Part shown: in pieces, positions 40,334 through 49,806 of the stretch
Layout of the letters: every line of letters begins with the position of its first letter
Position numbering within the stretch: position 1 is the stretch's first letter
Source: Amycolatopsis camponoti
GTDB taxonomy: Bacteria > Actinomycetota > Actinomycetes > Mycobacteriales > Pseudonocardiaceae
DNA: 64,000 nt
Direction: 5' to 3'
Assembly (NCBI RefSeq): GCF_902497555.1
Contig: NZ_CABVGP010000002.1
Span: 1,314,501 to 1,378,500 of the forward strand
The notes under the pieces: model-generated
The model's database searches: none
What the model saw: the letters and a program-made list of their open reading frames with translations, nothing else
Told to the model about the DNA's origin: nothing
Translations under genes and position numbers: made by a program

Positions 40334-41242
40334 ATGGCCGAAGCGATCACCGCCGACGGCCTCACCAAGGCGTTCGGCGCGGCGAAAGCCCTCGACGGGC
40401 TCGACCTGACCGTCCACACCGGCGAGGTGCACGGCTTCCTCGGGCCGAACGGCGCCGGCAAGACCACCACGATCCGCGTCCTGCTGGGGCTGATACGGGC
40501 CGACGGCGGCCGCGCCACCCTGCTCGGCGGGAACCCCTGGACCGACGCGACCGAGCTGCACCGGCGGCTCGCGTACGTGCCGGGCGACGTCACGCTCTGG
40601 CCCAACCTCACCGGCGGCGAGGTCATCGACCTGCTCGGCCGGCTGCGCGGCGGGCTGGACGTCGAGCGGCGCGCGGAACTCATCGAGCGCTTCGACCTCG
40701 ACCCGCGCAAGAAGGGCCGGACGTACTCGAAGGGCAACCGGCAGAAGGTCGCGCTCGTCGCGGCGCTGGCGTCCGATGTGGAGCTGCTGGTGCTCGACGA
40801 GCCGACGTCCGGGCTCGACCCGCTCATGGAGGAGGTGTTCCGGCAGGTCGTCGAGGAGGAGCGGGAGCGCGGTGACCGGACCGTGCTGCTGTCCTCGCAC
40901 ATCCTGTCCGAGGTCGAGGCGCTGTGCGACCGCGTCACGATCATCCGGGCCGGGCGCACCGTCGAGTCGGGCACCCTGGACGAGCTGCGGCACCTGGGCC
41001 GGATCACGATCGACGCCTCGCTCGCGCACGTCCCCGCGGACCTGGCCGCGCTGCCGGGCGTCCACGACCTGAGCACGTACGGCTCGCACGTCCACCTGTC
41101 GGTCGACCAGGCTTCGCTGGACGACGTGATGCGCCACCTCGCCGAGGCCGGGCTGCGGAACCTGGTGAGCCGTCCGCCGACGCTCGAGGAGCTGTTCCTG
41201 CGTCACTACCGCCACGACGAGCCGGTCGGAGCGGCGCGATGA
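40334..41242 (+). CDS. ABC transporter ATP-binding protein (DrrA-like)
   Basis: This 302-residue ATPase has Walker [11 protein letters not shown], signature [11 protein letters not shown], Walker [14 protein letters not shown] and switch His in [11 protein letters not shown]. The C-terminal DrrA-like extension is present. ATG at 40334 was chosen because GGAAGGA lies six bases upstream; the ATG at 40328 would be too close. It pairs with the permease whose start overlaps its stop (ATGA). By family it drives export of a drug or lipid-like compound. Confidence 0.94.
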   Translation: MAEAITADGLTKAFGAAKALDGLDLTVHTGEVHGFLGPNGAGKTTTIRVLLGLIRADGGRATLLGGNPWTDATELHRRLAYVPGDVTLWPNLTGGEVIDLLGRLRGGLDVERRAELIERFDLDPRKKGRTYSKGNRQKVALVAALASDVELLVLDEPTSGLDPLMEEVFRQVVEEERERGDRTVLLSSHILSEVEALCDRVTIIRAGRTVESGTLDELRHLGRITIDASLAHVPADLAALPGVHDLSTYGSHVHLSVDQASLDDVMRHLAEAGLRNLVSRPPTLEELFLRHYRHDEPVGAAR

Positions 41243-42795
41243 CGGGGACCTGGTCGCTGCTGCGGCTGGTGCTGCGCCGGGACCGGTTGCTGATGCCGCT
41301 GTGGATCGTCTGCCTGGCGGTCGCGCCGATGGGCTACCTGTCGTCGATCGAGGCGGCCTACCCGGATGCGGCGTCGCGGCAGCACTTCTACGACCTCAAC
41401 GCGTCCAGCGCGACGTTCGTGGTCCGAAACGGGCCGCTGTACGGCTCGTCGGTGGGGAATCTCCTCGCGTGGCAGTGCGGGTTCGTCCCGGTCGTCGTCG
41501 GGCTGATCGCGCTGCTGACGGTCGTCCGGCACACCCGGGCCGAGGAGGAGGCGGGCCGCCGGGAGCTGACCGGCGCGACCGTCGTCGGGCGGCACGCGGG
41601 TCTGGCGGCCGCGGTGATCGCCGCCTGTGGCGCGTGCCTGGCGTACGGGCTCCTGGTCGGGTTCGGCCTCGCCGCGCAGGGCGCCCCCTTCGCCGGTGCG
41701 CTGGCGCTGGGTCTCGGGTTTTCCTTGGCGGGCTGGGTGTTCGTCGGCGTCGGCGCGGTCGCCGCGCAGCTGACGTGGGGTGCGAGCGGCGCGCGGGGGA
41801 TCGGGATCGGCGTGCTGGTCCTGGCGTTCCTGCTGCGGGCGGCGGGCGACAGCAGCGGCTCGGCGGGCTGGGTCGCGTGGCTGTCGCCGATCGGCTGGGC
41901 GCACCGGCTGCGGCCGTTCGCGGGGGAGCAGTGGTGGGTGCTCGCCTTGGGCGTTCTCGCGACCGGCGCGCTGGTGGTCCTGGCGGTCGCGCTGTCCGCG
42001 CGGCGGGACCTCGGCGCGGCGCTCCTCCCGGCCCGGCTGGGGCGGGCGACGGCGAAGGCGTCCCTGCGGTCGCCGTCGGCGCTGGCCTGGCGGCTGCAGC
42101 GGGGGACGCTGCTGGTCTGGACCGTCTGCCTGGCGTTGGTCGGGCTGCTGATGGGCGGGGTCGGGAAGAACGTCGCGGAGATGATGCGGGACAACAAGGC
42201 CGTCGCGGACGTGTTCTCGCGCGTCGGCGGCGGAGGCGCGGTGACGGACGCGTACCTGGCGGGGACGATGACGCTGTTCGGCCTGGCGGCGGCGGGCTAC
42301 GCGGTGCAGGCGACGCTGAAGCTGCGCGCGGAGGAGGCGGCCGGGCGGGCGGAACCGCTGCTGGCGACGGCGGTCGGCCGCACCGGCTGGGCGCTCGCGC
42401 ACCTGACGTTCGCGGTGCTGGGCTCGGCGTTCCTGCTGGCTGTCACGGGTTTGGCGATGGGGTCGGCGTACGGCGCTTCGCTGGTCCCGGCGGCGCTGGC
42501 CCAGTTGCCGGCGGTGTGGGTGCTGGCCGGGTTGTCGGCGTTGCTGATCGGTTTCGTCCCGCGTTTCGCGGCGGCGGCGTGGGGGCTGCTGGGTGCGTTC
42601 CTGCTGCTGTCGCTGGTGGGAACGGCGTTGCGGTGGAACGACGTGGTGCTGGGGATCTCCCCGTTCCAGCACCTGCCGCGGCTGCCGGGCGGCACGTTCT
42701 CGGCGACGCCGGTGCTCTGGCTGGTGGCGGTCGCCCTCGCGGCCGGCGCGGGAGGCCTGGCAGCGTTGCGAAGGCGCGACATCCCGGTGGGCTGA
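41239..42795 (+). CDS. ABC transporter permease (ABC-2 type, duplicated)
   Basis: This 518-residue membrane protein has about 12 hydrophobic segments in two similar halves, each starting with an Arg-rich or [22 protein letters not shown] cytosolic segment ([20 protein letters not shown] in the first half). This duplicated layout matches the larger ABC-2 permeases of actinobacterial exporters. It is coupled by a 4-nt overlap to the ATPase. The substrate is unknown. Confidence 0.9.
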   Translation: MTGTWSLLRLVLRRDRLLMPLWIVCLAVAPMGYLSSIEAAYPDAASRQHFYDLNASSATFVVRNGPLYGSSVGNLLAWQCGFVPVVVGLIALLTVVRHTRAEEEAGRRELTGATVVGRHAGLAAAVIAACGACLAYGLLVGFGLAAQGAPFAGALALGLGFSLAGWVFVGVGAVAAQLTWGASGARGIGIGVLVLAFLLRAAGDSSGSAGWVAWLSPIGWAHRLRPFAGEQWWVLALGVLATGALVVLAVALSARRDLGAALLPARLGRATAKASLRSPSALAWRLQRGTLLVWTVCLALVGLLMGGVGKNVAEMMRDNKAVADVFSRVGGGGAVTDAYLAGTMTLFGLAAAGYAVQATLKLRAEEAAGRAEPLLATAVGRTGWALAHLTFAVLGSAFLLAVTGLAMGSAYGASLVPAALAQLPAVWVLAGLSALLIGFVPRFAAAAWGLLGAFLLLSLVGTALRWNDVVLGISPFQHLPRLPGGTFSATPVLWLVAVALAAGAGGLAALRRRDIPVG

Positions 42796-42821
42796 CTGCA
42801 AGACGCGACCACCGCGGGGGT

Positions 42822-42867
42822 CCAGGGGGCTTGCCCCCTGGCGGGGGTCCGGGGGTTCGACCCCCGG
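42822..42867. repeat. two adjacent GC-rich hairpins (dispersed intergenic repeat)
   Basis: CCAGGGGGC with its complement around TT (42822-42841) and CCGGGGGT/ACCCCCGG-type arms around TTCG (42849-42867) make two close hairpins just after the ABC operon. They may terminate it. A related GGGGGTCC element occurs at 3930-3957. Confidence 0.55.
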
Positions 42868-43104
42868 GAGACACCGCGAGGCGAGGCCCGGTTCGCGCTT
42901 TCCGCGAACAGGCCTCGCCCCGAGCATCGCGTGGCAACCGAGGGAGTCGAACCCTGCGCGGCTTATGAGGGCGGCGCCCATGGACCGGCCCTGACCCTTC
43001 GGCGGGCGACGGCTGCCATCTCTTACAACGGTAGCTAATACCCATCTCATTCCCATCTCACTCCGTGCTTCACCCGGACGGGTCCGGCTGGCAAGGTTGT
43101 CCGC
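42868..43104. other. intergenic region with a tRNA-like remnant
   Basis: No gene is supported. On the minus strand, 42932-43017 has complementary ends (GGCAGCC and GGTTGCC) and a T-arm-like GGGTTCGACTCCC, but D and anticodon arms do not fold, so it looks like a degenerate tRNA-like sequence. The segment nearest 43105 must hold the amidohydrolase promoter. Confidence 0.4.
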
Positions 43105-44553
43105 ATGGATGATCTACTGCTGCGCCGCGTGCGGCCGGGGCTCGGCGGGGAGCTCGCGGACGTCCGCGTCAACGACGGCCGTGTCACGGCGATCACCGAG
43201 CCGGGGTCGGCCGGGTTCGCGGCGCGGGTCGTCGACGGGCACGGTGGCACGCTGCTGCCGGGACTGGTCGACGCGCACGTCCACCTGGTGCAGTGGGCGA
43301 CGTCCCGCCGCCGGATCCCCCTCGACGCGGCGCGGTCGGCGGGTGAGGCGATCGAGCTGCTGCTGGCGCACCTGCTGGCGACACCGGCGCGGCAGACGGA
43401 ACTGGTCGTGGGCGCCGGGTTCCGCGACGCGCTCTGGCCGGACCGGCCGCACAAGGACCTGCTGCAGCGGGCGCTGCCGGGCCGGGCGGTGGCGTTGTTC
43501 AGCGCGGACCTGCACACGCTGTGGCTGAGCCCGGCGGCGCTGAAGCTGATCGGCCGCGACCACCCGACGGGCGTGCTGCTGGAAAACGACTGCATGAGCG
43601 CGACGGCTCAGCTCCCGACGGCCGCGATCGACGTCCAGGACCAGTGGGTGGCGGAGGCGGTGGCCGCGGCGGCCGCGCGTGGGGTGACGCAGATCGTCGA
43701 CTACGAATACGCGGACACGGTCGCGGACTGGACCCGCCGCGGCGCGCCGGCGGCCCGGATCTCGTGCGTGATCGCCAGGTTCCTGCTGGACCAGACGATC
43801 GAGCGCGGCCACCGCACGGGTGACGTCCTCCCGGGTTCGGACGGGCTGCTGACGGTGGGCCCGTTCAAGCTCTTCGTGGACGGCTCACTCAACACGCGCA
43901 CGGCTTATTGCCACGACCCCTATCCCGGCGGGGATTCGCCGGGGCTCCTCGAACTCCCGCCGGCCGAGCTGGTTCCCTTGATGGAGCGGGCTTTCTCGCA
44001 CGGCTTGCTCCCGGCGGTCCACGCGATCGGCGACCACGCGAACACGATCGCGCTGGACGCGTTCGAAGAGGTCGGCTGTCCCGGCCGGATCGAGCACGCG
44101 CAGCTGCTCTCGGCTTCCGACGTCGAGCGGTTCGCCGAGCTGGGCGTGATCGCGGCGGTCCAGCCGGCGCACCAGCCGGACGACCGCGACGTCGCCGACC
44201 GCCATTGGCACGGCCGGACGTCCCGCGCCTTCCCGTACCGCTCGCTGCTGGAATCGGGTGCCCGCCTGGAATTCGGGTCGGACGCACCGGTGGCACCGCT
44301 GGACCCGTGGGACGGCATCGCGTCGGCGGTGTTCCGCACGGACGACGACCGCCCGGCGTGGCACCCGGAGGAGTCCATCCCGTTCCCCGACGCACTGGCG
44401 GCGTCTTCGGGCGGCCGTCGCGGGGTTTCCGTGGGTGACGTGGCGGACTTGATGGTGACGGCGGCCGACCCGTCGACGTTGTCGGCCGCGGACCTCCGGG
44501 CCCTCCCGGTGACGGCGACGATCCTCGGCGGTCACGTCACGCACCAGAGCTGA
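43105..44553 (+). CDS. amidohydrolase family 3 (YtcJ-like) metal-dependent hydrolase
   Basis: This 482-residue protein fits the YtcJ-like amidohydrolase subgroup. The N-terminal beta domain leads into LLPGLVDAHVHL (metal His pair), and later metal and catalytic segments are HAIGDHAN, IEHAQLLS and EFGSDAPVAPLDPW. The C-terminus returns to the beta domain with DLMVTAADPSTL. Substrates in this family are mostly unknown amides. It appears monocistronic, convergent with the erythromycin-esterase homologue 30 bp away. Confidence 0.88.
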   Translation: MDDLLLRRVRPGLGGELADVRVNDGRVTAITEPGSAGFAARVVDGHGGTLLPGLVDAHVHLVQWATSRRRIPLDAARSAGEAIELLLAHLLATPARQTELVVGAGFRDALWPDRPHKDLLQRALPGRAVALFSADLHTLWLSPAALKLIGRDHPTGVLLENDCMSATAQLPTAAIDVQDQWVAEAVAAAAARGVTQIVDYEYADTVADWTRRGAPAARISCVIARFLLDQTIERGHRTGDVLPGSDGLLTVGPFKLFVDGSLNTRTAYCHDPYPGGDSPGLLELPPAELVPLMERAFSHGLLPAVHAIGDHANTIALDAFEEVGCPGRIEHAQLLSASDVERFAELGVIAAVQPAHQPDDRDVADRHWHGRTSRAFPYRSLLESGARLEFGSDAPVAPLDPWDGIASAVFRTDDDRPAWHPEESIPFPDALAASSGGRRGVSVGDVADLMVTAADPSTLSAADLRALPVTATILGGHVTHQS

Positions 44554-44583
44554 CCCCGGCGAACCGGTTCCACGCACCCGCGA

Positions 44584-45909
44584 TCACCGGCCCTCGCCAG
44601 GGTCCGGAGCGTCGATGAAGGTGTGCCAGGGCGTGATCTTGTCGATGTGCACGACGGCGTCGAACGCGGCGAGCGGGTCCACCAGCTGCTTGTACGGTCC
44701 TTGCCGGAGGCCGTCGATCTCGGCGAAGCGGCGGGCCACCTCGCCGTCACGCGGGACGTCCCGCAGGTCGAGCAGGCCGAGCGGGGCACCGGCGCCGGCG
44801 AGCAGGACATCGAGGCTGCCCGGCTCGGTGAAGGGCGCGACGTCCTCGTAGAACACTTCGGTGTGGCCGGCCGGCCCGTCGGGCAGCGCTCGGTGGCCGA
44901 ACACGCGACCGCCGTCGTACGTGGTCGCGATGACCACCATCCGGTCGCCGAGCGAGCGGGCCAGGTGCTGGCCGAGCATGACCTGCTCCTCGTTGATGAT
45001 CGGCGGCACGCGGTACGGCGAGCGCTGCACGTGCCCGTTGGCGGCCCCGACGACGATGCGGTCCTCCCGGCCGAGGATCCACTCGACGTTGTCGGCCATC
45101 GCCGCGTCCCGGACGTTGGCGCCCCGGTAGGTGCGTCCCGGCGCGGCGGCCATGTTCGCCAGGAAGGCGTCGGCGTACCTCGCGTTGACCGCGCACTGCA
45201 GCGCGATGTCGGCGCCGGTCGCGTCCACAGTGGAGTAGGGGACGCGCAGGGCGCGCAGGCGTTCGGTCAGCTCGCCGATCCGGGCGGTCAGCTCGTGGCG
45301 GTGGGCGGTGTCGAGCGCCAGGTAGGCGTGGATCGCGGGGGCGGCCCAGGCGAGCCCGCTCCGATCGGACGGCAGGTAGCCGAACAGCGGCAGCAGGGTC
45401 TTGCGGGCCGCCGCGGCGTAGGCCGGGTCCGCCTCGTCCAGGAAAGCCAAGGCGGCCGTGACCCCGGGCCGGGCGGACGCGCTGGAGTCGGGCACGTCCA
45501 TGCCGTAGAAGCGGATCTTGCGGTCGTGCGTGCGGTTGTGCTCGCGCAGCCAGACCAGCTGGTCACGCATCTCCGCGCACTTGCCCATGTGGTAGGTGAT
45601 CCCGGTGCGCAGGAGCTCGTCCAGGTCGCCGTCGCCGCCGAGCACCCAGTCGTGGACCGCCCAGCCCTCCGGGAAGCCGGACTCCATCGCGAACCCGGTG
45701 AACCCCAGCTCGTCGACGAGGAACCGGGTCACAAGGTGGCGCAGCTGGTAGAACTCGTGCACCCGGTGCGTGCTCTCACCGACGGCCACGACGCGAGCGT
45801 CGCCGACGATGTCGCGCAGCGGCTCGAGCTCGTCGTAGCCGGAGTCCGGCTCGAGCGTCCGCAGGCGGACCATGTTCTCCCGGAGCCACCCGGTGATGTC
45901 GGCGTCCAT
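44584..45909 (-). CDS. erythromycin esterase family protein
   Basis: This 441-residue protein matches the erythromycin esterase (Ere) fold. The metal-independent catalytic region is visible as VAVGESTHRVHEF (Glu45, His48) with MESGFPEG (Glu76), and later VVGAANGHVQRSPY and GQHLARSLGDRM. Ere enzymes open macrolide lactones, but most actinobacterial homologues act on unknown substrates. Its ATG directly abuts the stop of the MerR/TipAS gene upstream, so the two are co-transcribed, which hints at drug-responsive expression. Resistance should not be assumed from homology alone. Confidence 0.85.
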   Translation of the reverse strand: MDADITGWLRENMVRLRTLEPDSGYDELEPLRDIVGDARVVAVGESTHRVHEFYQLRHLVTRFLVDELGFTGFAMESGFPEGWAVHDWVLGGDGDLDELLRTGITYHMGKCAEMRDQLVWLREHNRTHDRKIRFYGMDVPDSSASARPGVTAALAFLDEADPAYAAAARKTLLPLFGYLPSDRSGLAWAAPAIHAYLALDTAHRHELTARIGELTERLRALRVPYSTVDATGADIALQCAVNARYADAFLANMAAAPGRTYRGANVRDAAMADNVEWILGREDRIVVGAANGHVQRSPYRVPPIINEEQVMLGQHLARSLGDRMVVIATTYDGGRVFGHRALPDGPAGHTEVFYEDVAPFTEPGSLDVLLAGAGAPLGLLDLRDVPRDGEVARRFAEIDGLRQGPYKQLVDPLAAFDAVVHIDKITPWHTFIDAPDPGEGR

Positions 45910-46728
45910 TCACTCGTCCTTTTCTTCGGGGATGTCTTCGGAGATGTCTTCGGGGGCGTCTTCGCCCGCGGCACGGGCCTTGCGCAGGTAGTCGACGACC
46001 TCGGCGGCGCCGCCCGGACCGGCCCAGCCGAGCCGCTCGTCGAGGTCCCGGCCCAGCCCGGCCCGGTTGTCCTCCCACAGCGCCGTGGTCGCCGCCTCGA
46101 ACCGGCGGTCGCCGGGGTGGAACGCGGCCGCCGTCGTCCGCCAGCGCGCGACCAGCTCCTGCACGGCCGGAGCGTCGACCGGGGTCCCGTCGAGCAGGTG
46201 CCGCCGAAGCCGGGTGAAGAGCTCGAGCCACTCGGCCTTCAGGGTCTCGATCGCGCCGCCGCCCAGCCGCGCGGCCCGTCCGGTGATCGTCTCGAGCTGG
46301 GCGGCGGACAGGTACCGGCCGGCCTCGACGGACATCGGCTCCAGGGCGGCGAGGAACTGCTCCGGTGCCGGCATGGCCGCCTCGGCCAGCCGGGCGAGCA
46401 GGCCCCGGAGCCGCTGGGCCGACTCCTCGACGCGCGCGGCCCGGGCCTCCAGGTCGGCGAGCTGGGCGGTCAGCAGGCCCCGCAGCGAGCCGAGGTCGTC
46501 GGCCGCGTTCCGCAGCACGACGGCCACCTCGTCCAGGGATAGCCCCATCCCGCACAAGGTCCGCACCCGGTAGAGCCGGCGCACGTCGGCCTCGACGTAC
46601 CGCCGGTGCCCGGCCGGCGTCCGTTCGGCCGGCGACACCAGGCCGATCCGGTCGTAGTGGTGCAGGGTGCGCACCGTGACGCCACTGGCCCGGGCCAGCT
46701 CCCCGATGCTCCACCTGCGTTCGCTCAC
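45910..46728 (-). CDS. MerR family regulator with TipAS-like ligand-binding domain
   Basis: This 272-residue protein has a MerR winged helix (WSIGELARASGVTVRTLHHYDRIGLVSPAERTPAGHRRY), a long dimerisation helix (about 83-115), and a C-terminal TipAS-like domain (about 140-255, RRFEAATTALWEDNRAGLGRDLDERL). TipAS domains bind thiopeptide-like or other drugs in known members. The GTG start lies 14 bp from a perfect MerR-type palindrome; the -10 is so near that the transcript may be leaderless. It precedes the erythromycin-esterase homologue with no gap and likely activates both. Confidence 0.87.
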   Translation of the reverse strand: MSERRWSIGELARASGVTVRTLHHYDRIGLVSPAERTPAGHRRYVEADVRRLYRVRTLCGMGLSLDEVAVVLRNAADDLGSLRGLLTAQLADLEARAARVEESAQRLRGLLARLAEAAMPAPEQFLAALEPMSVEAGRYLSAAQLETITGRAARLGGGAIETLKAEWLELFTRLRRHLLDGTPVDAPAVQELVARWRTTAAAFHPGDRRFEAATTALWEDNRAGLGRDLDERLGWAGPGGAAEVVDYLRKARAAGEDAPEDISEDIPEEKDE

Positions 46729-46741
46729 GCCTCGACCGTAA

Positions 46742-46762
46742 AACCTGACGTCGCGTCAGGTT
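46742..46762 (-). promoter_or_regulatory. MerR-type operator within the promoter
   Basis: AACCTGACG and CGTCAGGTT arms around TCG form a perfect palindrome. On the minus strand it sits between TTGAAC (-35) and TTTACG (-10), about 17 bases apart, the usual position of MerR-type operators. Confidence 0.72.
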
Positions 46763-46820
46763 CAAGTCTTTCCGGGCTTGCTTTGTCCACCGGACAACGG
46801 AAAAGATCACCCCGGATCGG

Positions 46821-46834
46821 TGACAACGTTGTCA
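46821..46834 (+). promoter_or_regulatory. LacI-type operator upstream of the GH92 gene
   Basis: TGACAACGTTGTCA is a perfect 14-bp palindrome with the central CG typical of LacI-family operators. It ends just before the AGGAGGA ribosome site of the mannosidase gene, where bound protein would block expression. No LacI gene is in the window. Confidence 0.7.
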
Positions 46835-46845
46835 GGAGGAAACGG

Positions 46846-49176
46846 ATGAGAGCGCGGACGCGCGTCCTTGCCACCCTGCTCGCGGGAGCCACCACCGTGG
46901 CCCTCGCGACGCCCGCCGAAGCGAAGACCAGGTTCGCCGACGACCCCACCACCCTCGTCGACACCTCGATCGGCAACAACGGGGACGGCACCACCTTCCC
47001 GGGCGCCACCAGCCCCTTCGGCATGGTGCAGCTCAGCCCGGACACCCAGCTCAAGAAGTACGCGTCCTACGACTACGCGCAGGACACCACCCTCGGCTTC
47101 AGCCACACCCACCTCTCCGGCGTCGGCTGCCAGACCATGGGCAACTTCCGGTTCATGCCCACCACGGGCGCCGTCACCAGCTCGGACCCCGCCCGGTACG
47201 GGGCCGGGTTCAGCCACGCCGACGAGACCCGCCGGCCCGGGTACTACGGCGTCAAGCTCGGCAACGGCATCGAAGCCGAGCTGACCGCCACCCAGCGCAC
47301 CGGCCAGCACCGCTACACCTTCCCCGCCGGCGCCACCAGCGAGAACGTCCTCATCGAGGTCGGCGAGAGCAACGGCTACACCTACGCCGGCGACGTCCAC
47401 GTCGTCGGCGACGACACCGTCGAAGGCTGGCTGCAGGGCGGCAACTTCTGCTGGGAGACCCAGAAAGAACGCTACAAGGTCTTCTTCAGCGCCAAGTTCG
47501 ACCGCGCGTTCACCAGCTTCGGCACCTGGACCGACAACAAGCTGACGCCGAACCAGCGCGACGCCACCCTCGGCTCCCAGCGCACCGGCGCCTGGCTCAC
47601 CTTCGGCTCCGACAAGAGCCAGGTCGGTGCCTCCGTCGGCCTCTCCTACACCTCAATCGACGGCGCGAGGCTGAACCGCACCACCGAACAGCCCCGGTCG
47701 TTCGACAAGGCCGAGAAGCAGGCCCACGACACCTGGGCGGACGAGCTGAACCGCATGCGCGTCGCCGGCGGGACGACCGCCGACCAGCGCACCTACTACA
47801 GCGCGCTGTACCGGTCGCTGCTGCACCCGTCCGTCGGGTCCGATGTGGACGGTTCCTACCGCGGCTTCGACGACTCCGTGCACCGCAGCCGGGACACGTA
47901 CTACCAGATGTTCTCGCTGTGGGACACCTACCGCTCGCAGAACCAGCTGGTCGCGCTCCTGCACCCGGACAAGGCCGCGGACATGACCAAGTCCGTTCTC
48001 AAGATCTACCAGGACGGCGGCTGGGTACCCCGCTGGGCGCTCGCCGGCGGCGAGACGAACGTGATGAGCGGCGACCCCGTCACGCCCTGGGTCGTCGACA
48101 ACTACCGCCGCGGCCTCCTCGACGACAAGACCGCGCGCCAGCTCTTCGACGCGCTGTGGCGCAACGCCAACGAGGTGCCGGCGGACCAGTCGATCTTCCG
48201 GGGTCGCGACGGCAACCCGACCTACGTGAAGAACGGCTGGATCGGCTACCAGGACCTGCCCGGCTACACCTACGGCGACACCCGCCAGGCCGGTTCGGCG
48301 ACCCTCGAGTACGCCCTCGCCGACTGCGCGCTGTCCACCATGGCGCAAGGGCTCGGGTACCGGGACAAGGCCAAGACGCTCCAGGCCCGCTGTGGGAACT
48401 TCACCAAGCTGTGGGACGGCAGCGTCGAATCCCACGGCTTCACCGGCTTCCCGCGCACGAAGGCCGCGGACGGCACCGGCGTCGGCAACCCCGACCCGGC
48501 GCAGTCCACCGGCTTCCACGAGGGCACGCCGTGGCAGTACCAGTGGCTCGCCCAGCAGGACACCGCGAAGCTGTTCGGCCTGATGGGCGGCGCGGGCCAG
48601 GCGGAGAAGCGGCTCGACACGTTCTTCGACATGCCGCTGCTGCTGAGCGACCCGGGGAAGGCCGCCACGGACTCCTGGGTCCACGGCGCGTACGACTACC
48701 ACAACAACTTCGCCTTCAACCCGAACAACGAGCCCGACCTGCACGCGCCCTGGATGTACAGCTGGACCGGCGCGCCGTGGAAGACCTCGGCCGTGCTGCG
48801 CGCGGCGCGGACGCTCTTCACCGACACGCCCTACGGCATGCCCGGCAACGACGACCTCGGCACCATCTCGTCGTGGCTCGTCTTCGGCATGGCCGGCGTC
48901 TTCGAAGCCCAGCCCGGCTCCGGGACGTACCTGCTCAGCACGCCGATGTTCGAGAAGGTCGAGATCCACCCGGAAGGCGGGCGCAAGATCGAGATCGAGG
49001 CGCCCGGCGCGAGCGCGGCGAAGCTGCAGTACACAAAGGACGTCCAGGTCGGACACCGCGGCTACGACCGCAGCTGGATCTCCCACGCGGACCTGCTCCG
49101 CGCGGGCAAGATCCAGTTCCGGCTGAGTGACACCCCCACGAGCTGGGGGACGAAGTCGGCACCGCCGTCGATGTGA
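46846..49176 (+). CDS. secreted GH92 alpha-1,2-mannosidase family protein
   Basis: This 776-residue exported enzyme has a signal peptide (LATLLAGATTVALATPAEA) and the two GH92 domains. Family hallmarks include NNGDGTTFPGATSPFGMVQLSPDT, GFSHTHLSGVGC, SLWDTYRSQNQLVALLHP, FNPNNEPDLHAP and GNDDLGTISSW, with the acidic residues of the last motifs near the calcium-dependent active site. GH92 enzymes remove alpha-linked mannose. The ATG follows CAGGAGGAAACGG. A LacI-type operator directly upstream suggests sugar-induced expression and a strong hairpin follows the stop. Confidence 0.95.
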   Translation: MRARTRVLATLLAGATTVALATPAEAKTRFADDPTTLVDTSIGNNGDGTTFPGATSPFGMVQLSPDTQLKKYASYDYAQDTTLGFSHTHLSGVGCQTMGNFRFMPTTGAVTSSDPARYGAGFSHADETRRPGYYGVKLGNGIEAELTATQRTGQHRYTFPAGATSENVLIEVGESNGYTYAGDVHVVGDDTVEGWLQGGNFCWETQKERYKVFFSAKFDRAFTSFGTWTDNKLTPNQRDATLGSQRTGAWLTFGSDKSQVGASVGLSYTSIDGARLNRTTEQPRSFDKAEKQAHDTWADELNRMRVAGGTTADQRTYYSALYRSLLHPSVGSDVDGSYRGFDDSVHRSRDTYYQMFSLWDTYRSQNQLVALLHPDKAADMTKSVLKIYQDGGWVPRWALAGGETNVMSGDPVTPWVVDNYRRGLLDDKTARQLFDALWRNANEVPADQSIFRGRDGNPTYVKNGWIGYQDLPGYTYGDTRQAGSATLEYALADCALSTMAQGLGYRDKAKTLQARCGNFTKLWDGSVESHGFTGFPRTKAADGTGVGNPDPAQSTGFHEGTPWQYQWLAQQDTAKLFGLMGGAGQAEKRLDTFFDMPLLLSDPGKAATDSWVHGAYDYHNNFAFNPNNEPDLHAPWMYSWTGAPWKTSAVLRAARTLFTDTPYGMPGNDDLGTISSWLVFGMAGVFEAQPGSGTYLLSTPMFEKVEIHPEGGRKIEIEAPGASAAKLQYTKDVQVGHRGYDRSWISHADLLRAGKIQFRLSDTPTSWGTKSAPPSM

Positions 49177-49183
49177 TCGCGTG

Positions 49184-49212
49184 ACGGCCTCCCCGGCGTC
49201 CGGGGAGGCCGT
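49184..49212 (+). terminator. terminator after the GH92 gene
   Basis: A 13-bp perfect stem (ACGGCCTCCCCGG and its complement) with loop CGT lies 7 bp after the mannosidase stop. It ends only 12 bp before the next start, so it lies within that gene's leader region. Confidence 0.8.
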
Positions 49213-49224
49213 ACGATCCCCCGC

Positions 49225-49806
49225 ATGCCGACGCCGGACGCCCGTGAACGCATCCTCGGAACCGCCACGCGGCTGTTCGACCGGCACGGGGTGCACGCCG
49301 TGGGGCTGCAGCGGATCATCGACGAGTGCGGCTGCGGCAAGAACCTGCTCTACATGTGCTTCGCGAGCAAGGACGACCTGGTGGTGGCGTACCTGAGGCG
49401 CTGCGCCACCCGCTGGGACGCGCTCCTGGACGGCGCGAAGGCGGCCGCGGACATCCCCGAGCGGCAGCTGGTCGAGCTGGTGCGCGCGGCCGGGGTGCGG
49501 GCGACCGAGCCCGGCGCGCGCGGGTGCGCGCTGCGCGCCACGCTGGCTGAGTTCCCCGAGTGGCGGCACCCGGCCCACCGCGTGGCGGTGGAGTACCTGG
49601 TGCGGGCGCGGGCGCAGCTGCGCGACCTGGCGGCGGAGACGTCGGCGGCCGACCCCGAGCGGCTGGCCGCCCGGGTGCTGCTGATCATCGACGGCCTGTA
49701 CGCGAACGGCCCGATCTTCGGCGACGACGCGGCCAAGGCGGCGGTCGCGTTCGCGCAGGACGTGGTGGAGGCGGAGACCTCAGCGGAGCCGGCGAAGGGC
49801 CGCTGA
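49225..49806 (+). CDS. TetR family transcriptional regulator
   Basis: This 193-residue protein has a TetR HTH (RERILGTATRLFDRHGVHAVGLQRIIDECGCGKNLLYMCFASKDDL) with a Cys-containing recognition region, and a helical ligand domain. Nothing points to a target: the neighbour upstream ends in a terminator and the genes downstream are convergent. Its 3' end overlaps the DUF397 gene by 27 bp. Confidence 0.88.
   Translation: MPTPDARERILGTATRLFDRHGVHAVGLQRIIDECGCGKNLLYMCFASKDDLVVAYLRRCATRWDALLDGAKAAADIPERQLVELVRAAGVRATEPGARGCALRATLAEFPEWRHPAHRVAVEYLVRARAQLRDLAAETSAADPERLAARVLLIIDGLYANGPIFGDDAAKAAVAFAQDVVEAETSAEPAKGR

Noticed and set aside
42932..43017. Intact tRNA gene
   Set aside because: The anticodon and D arms do not pair and the T stem has a mismatch, so it is not a functional tRNA by eye.
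44584..45909. Confirmed macrolide resistance gene
   Set aside because: Only family membership is visible. Most actinobacterial Ere homologues have unknown substrates.
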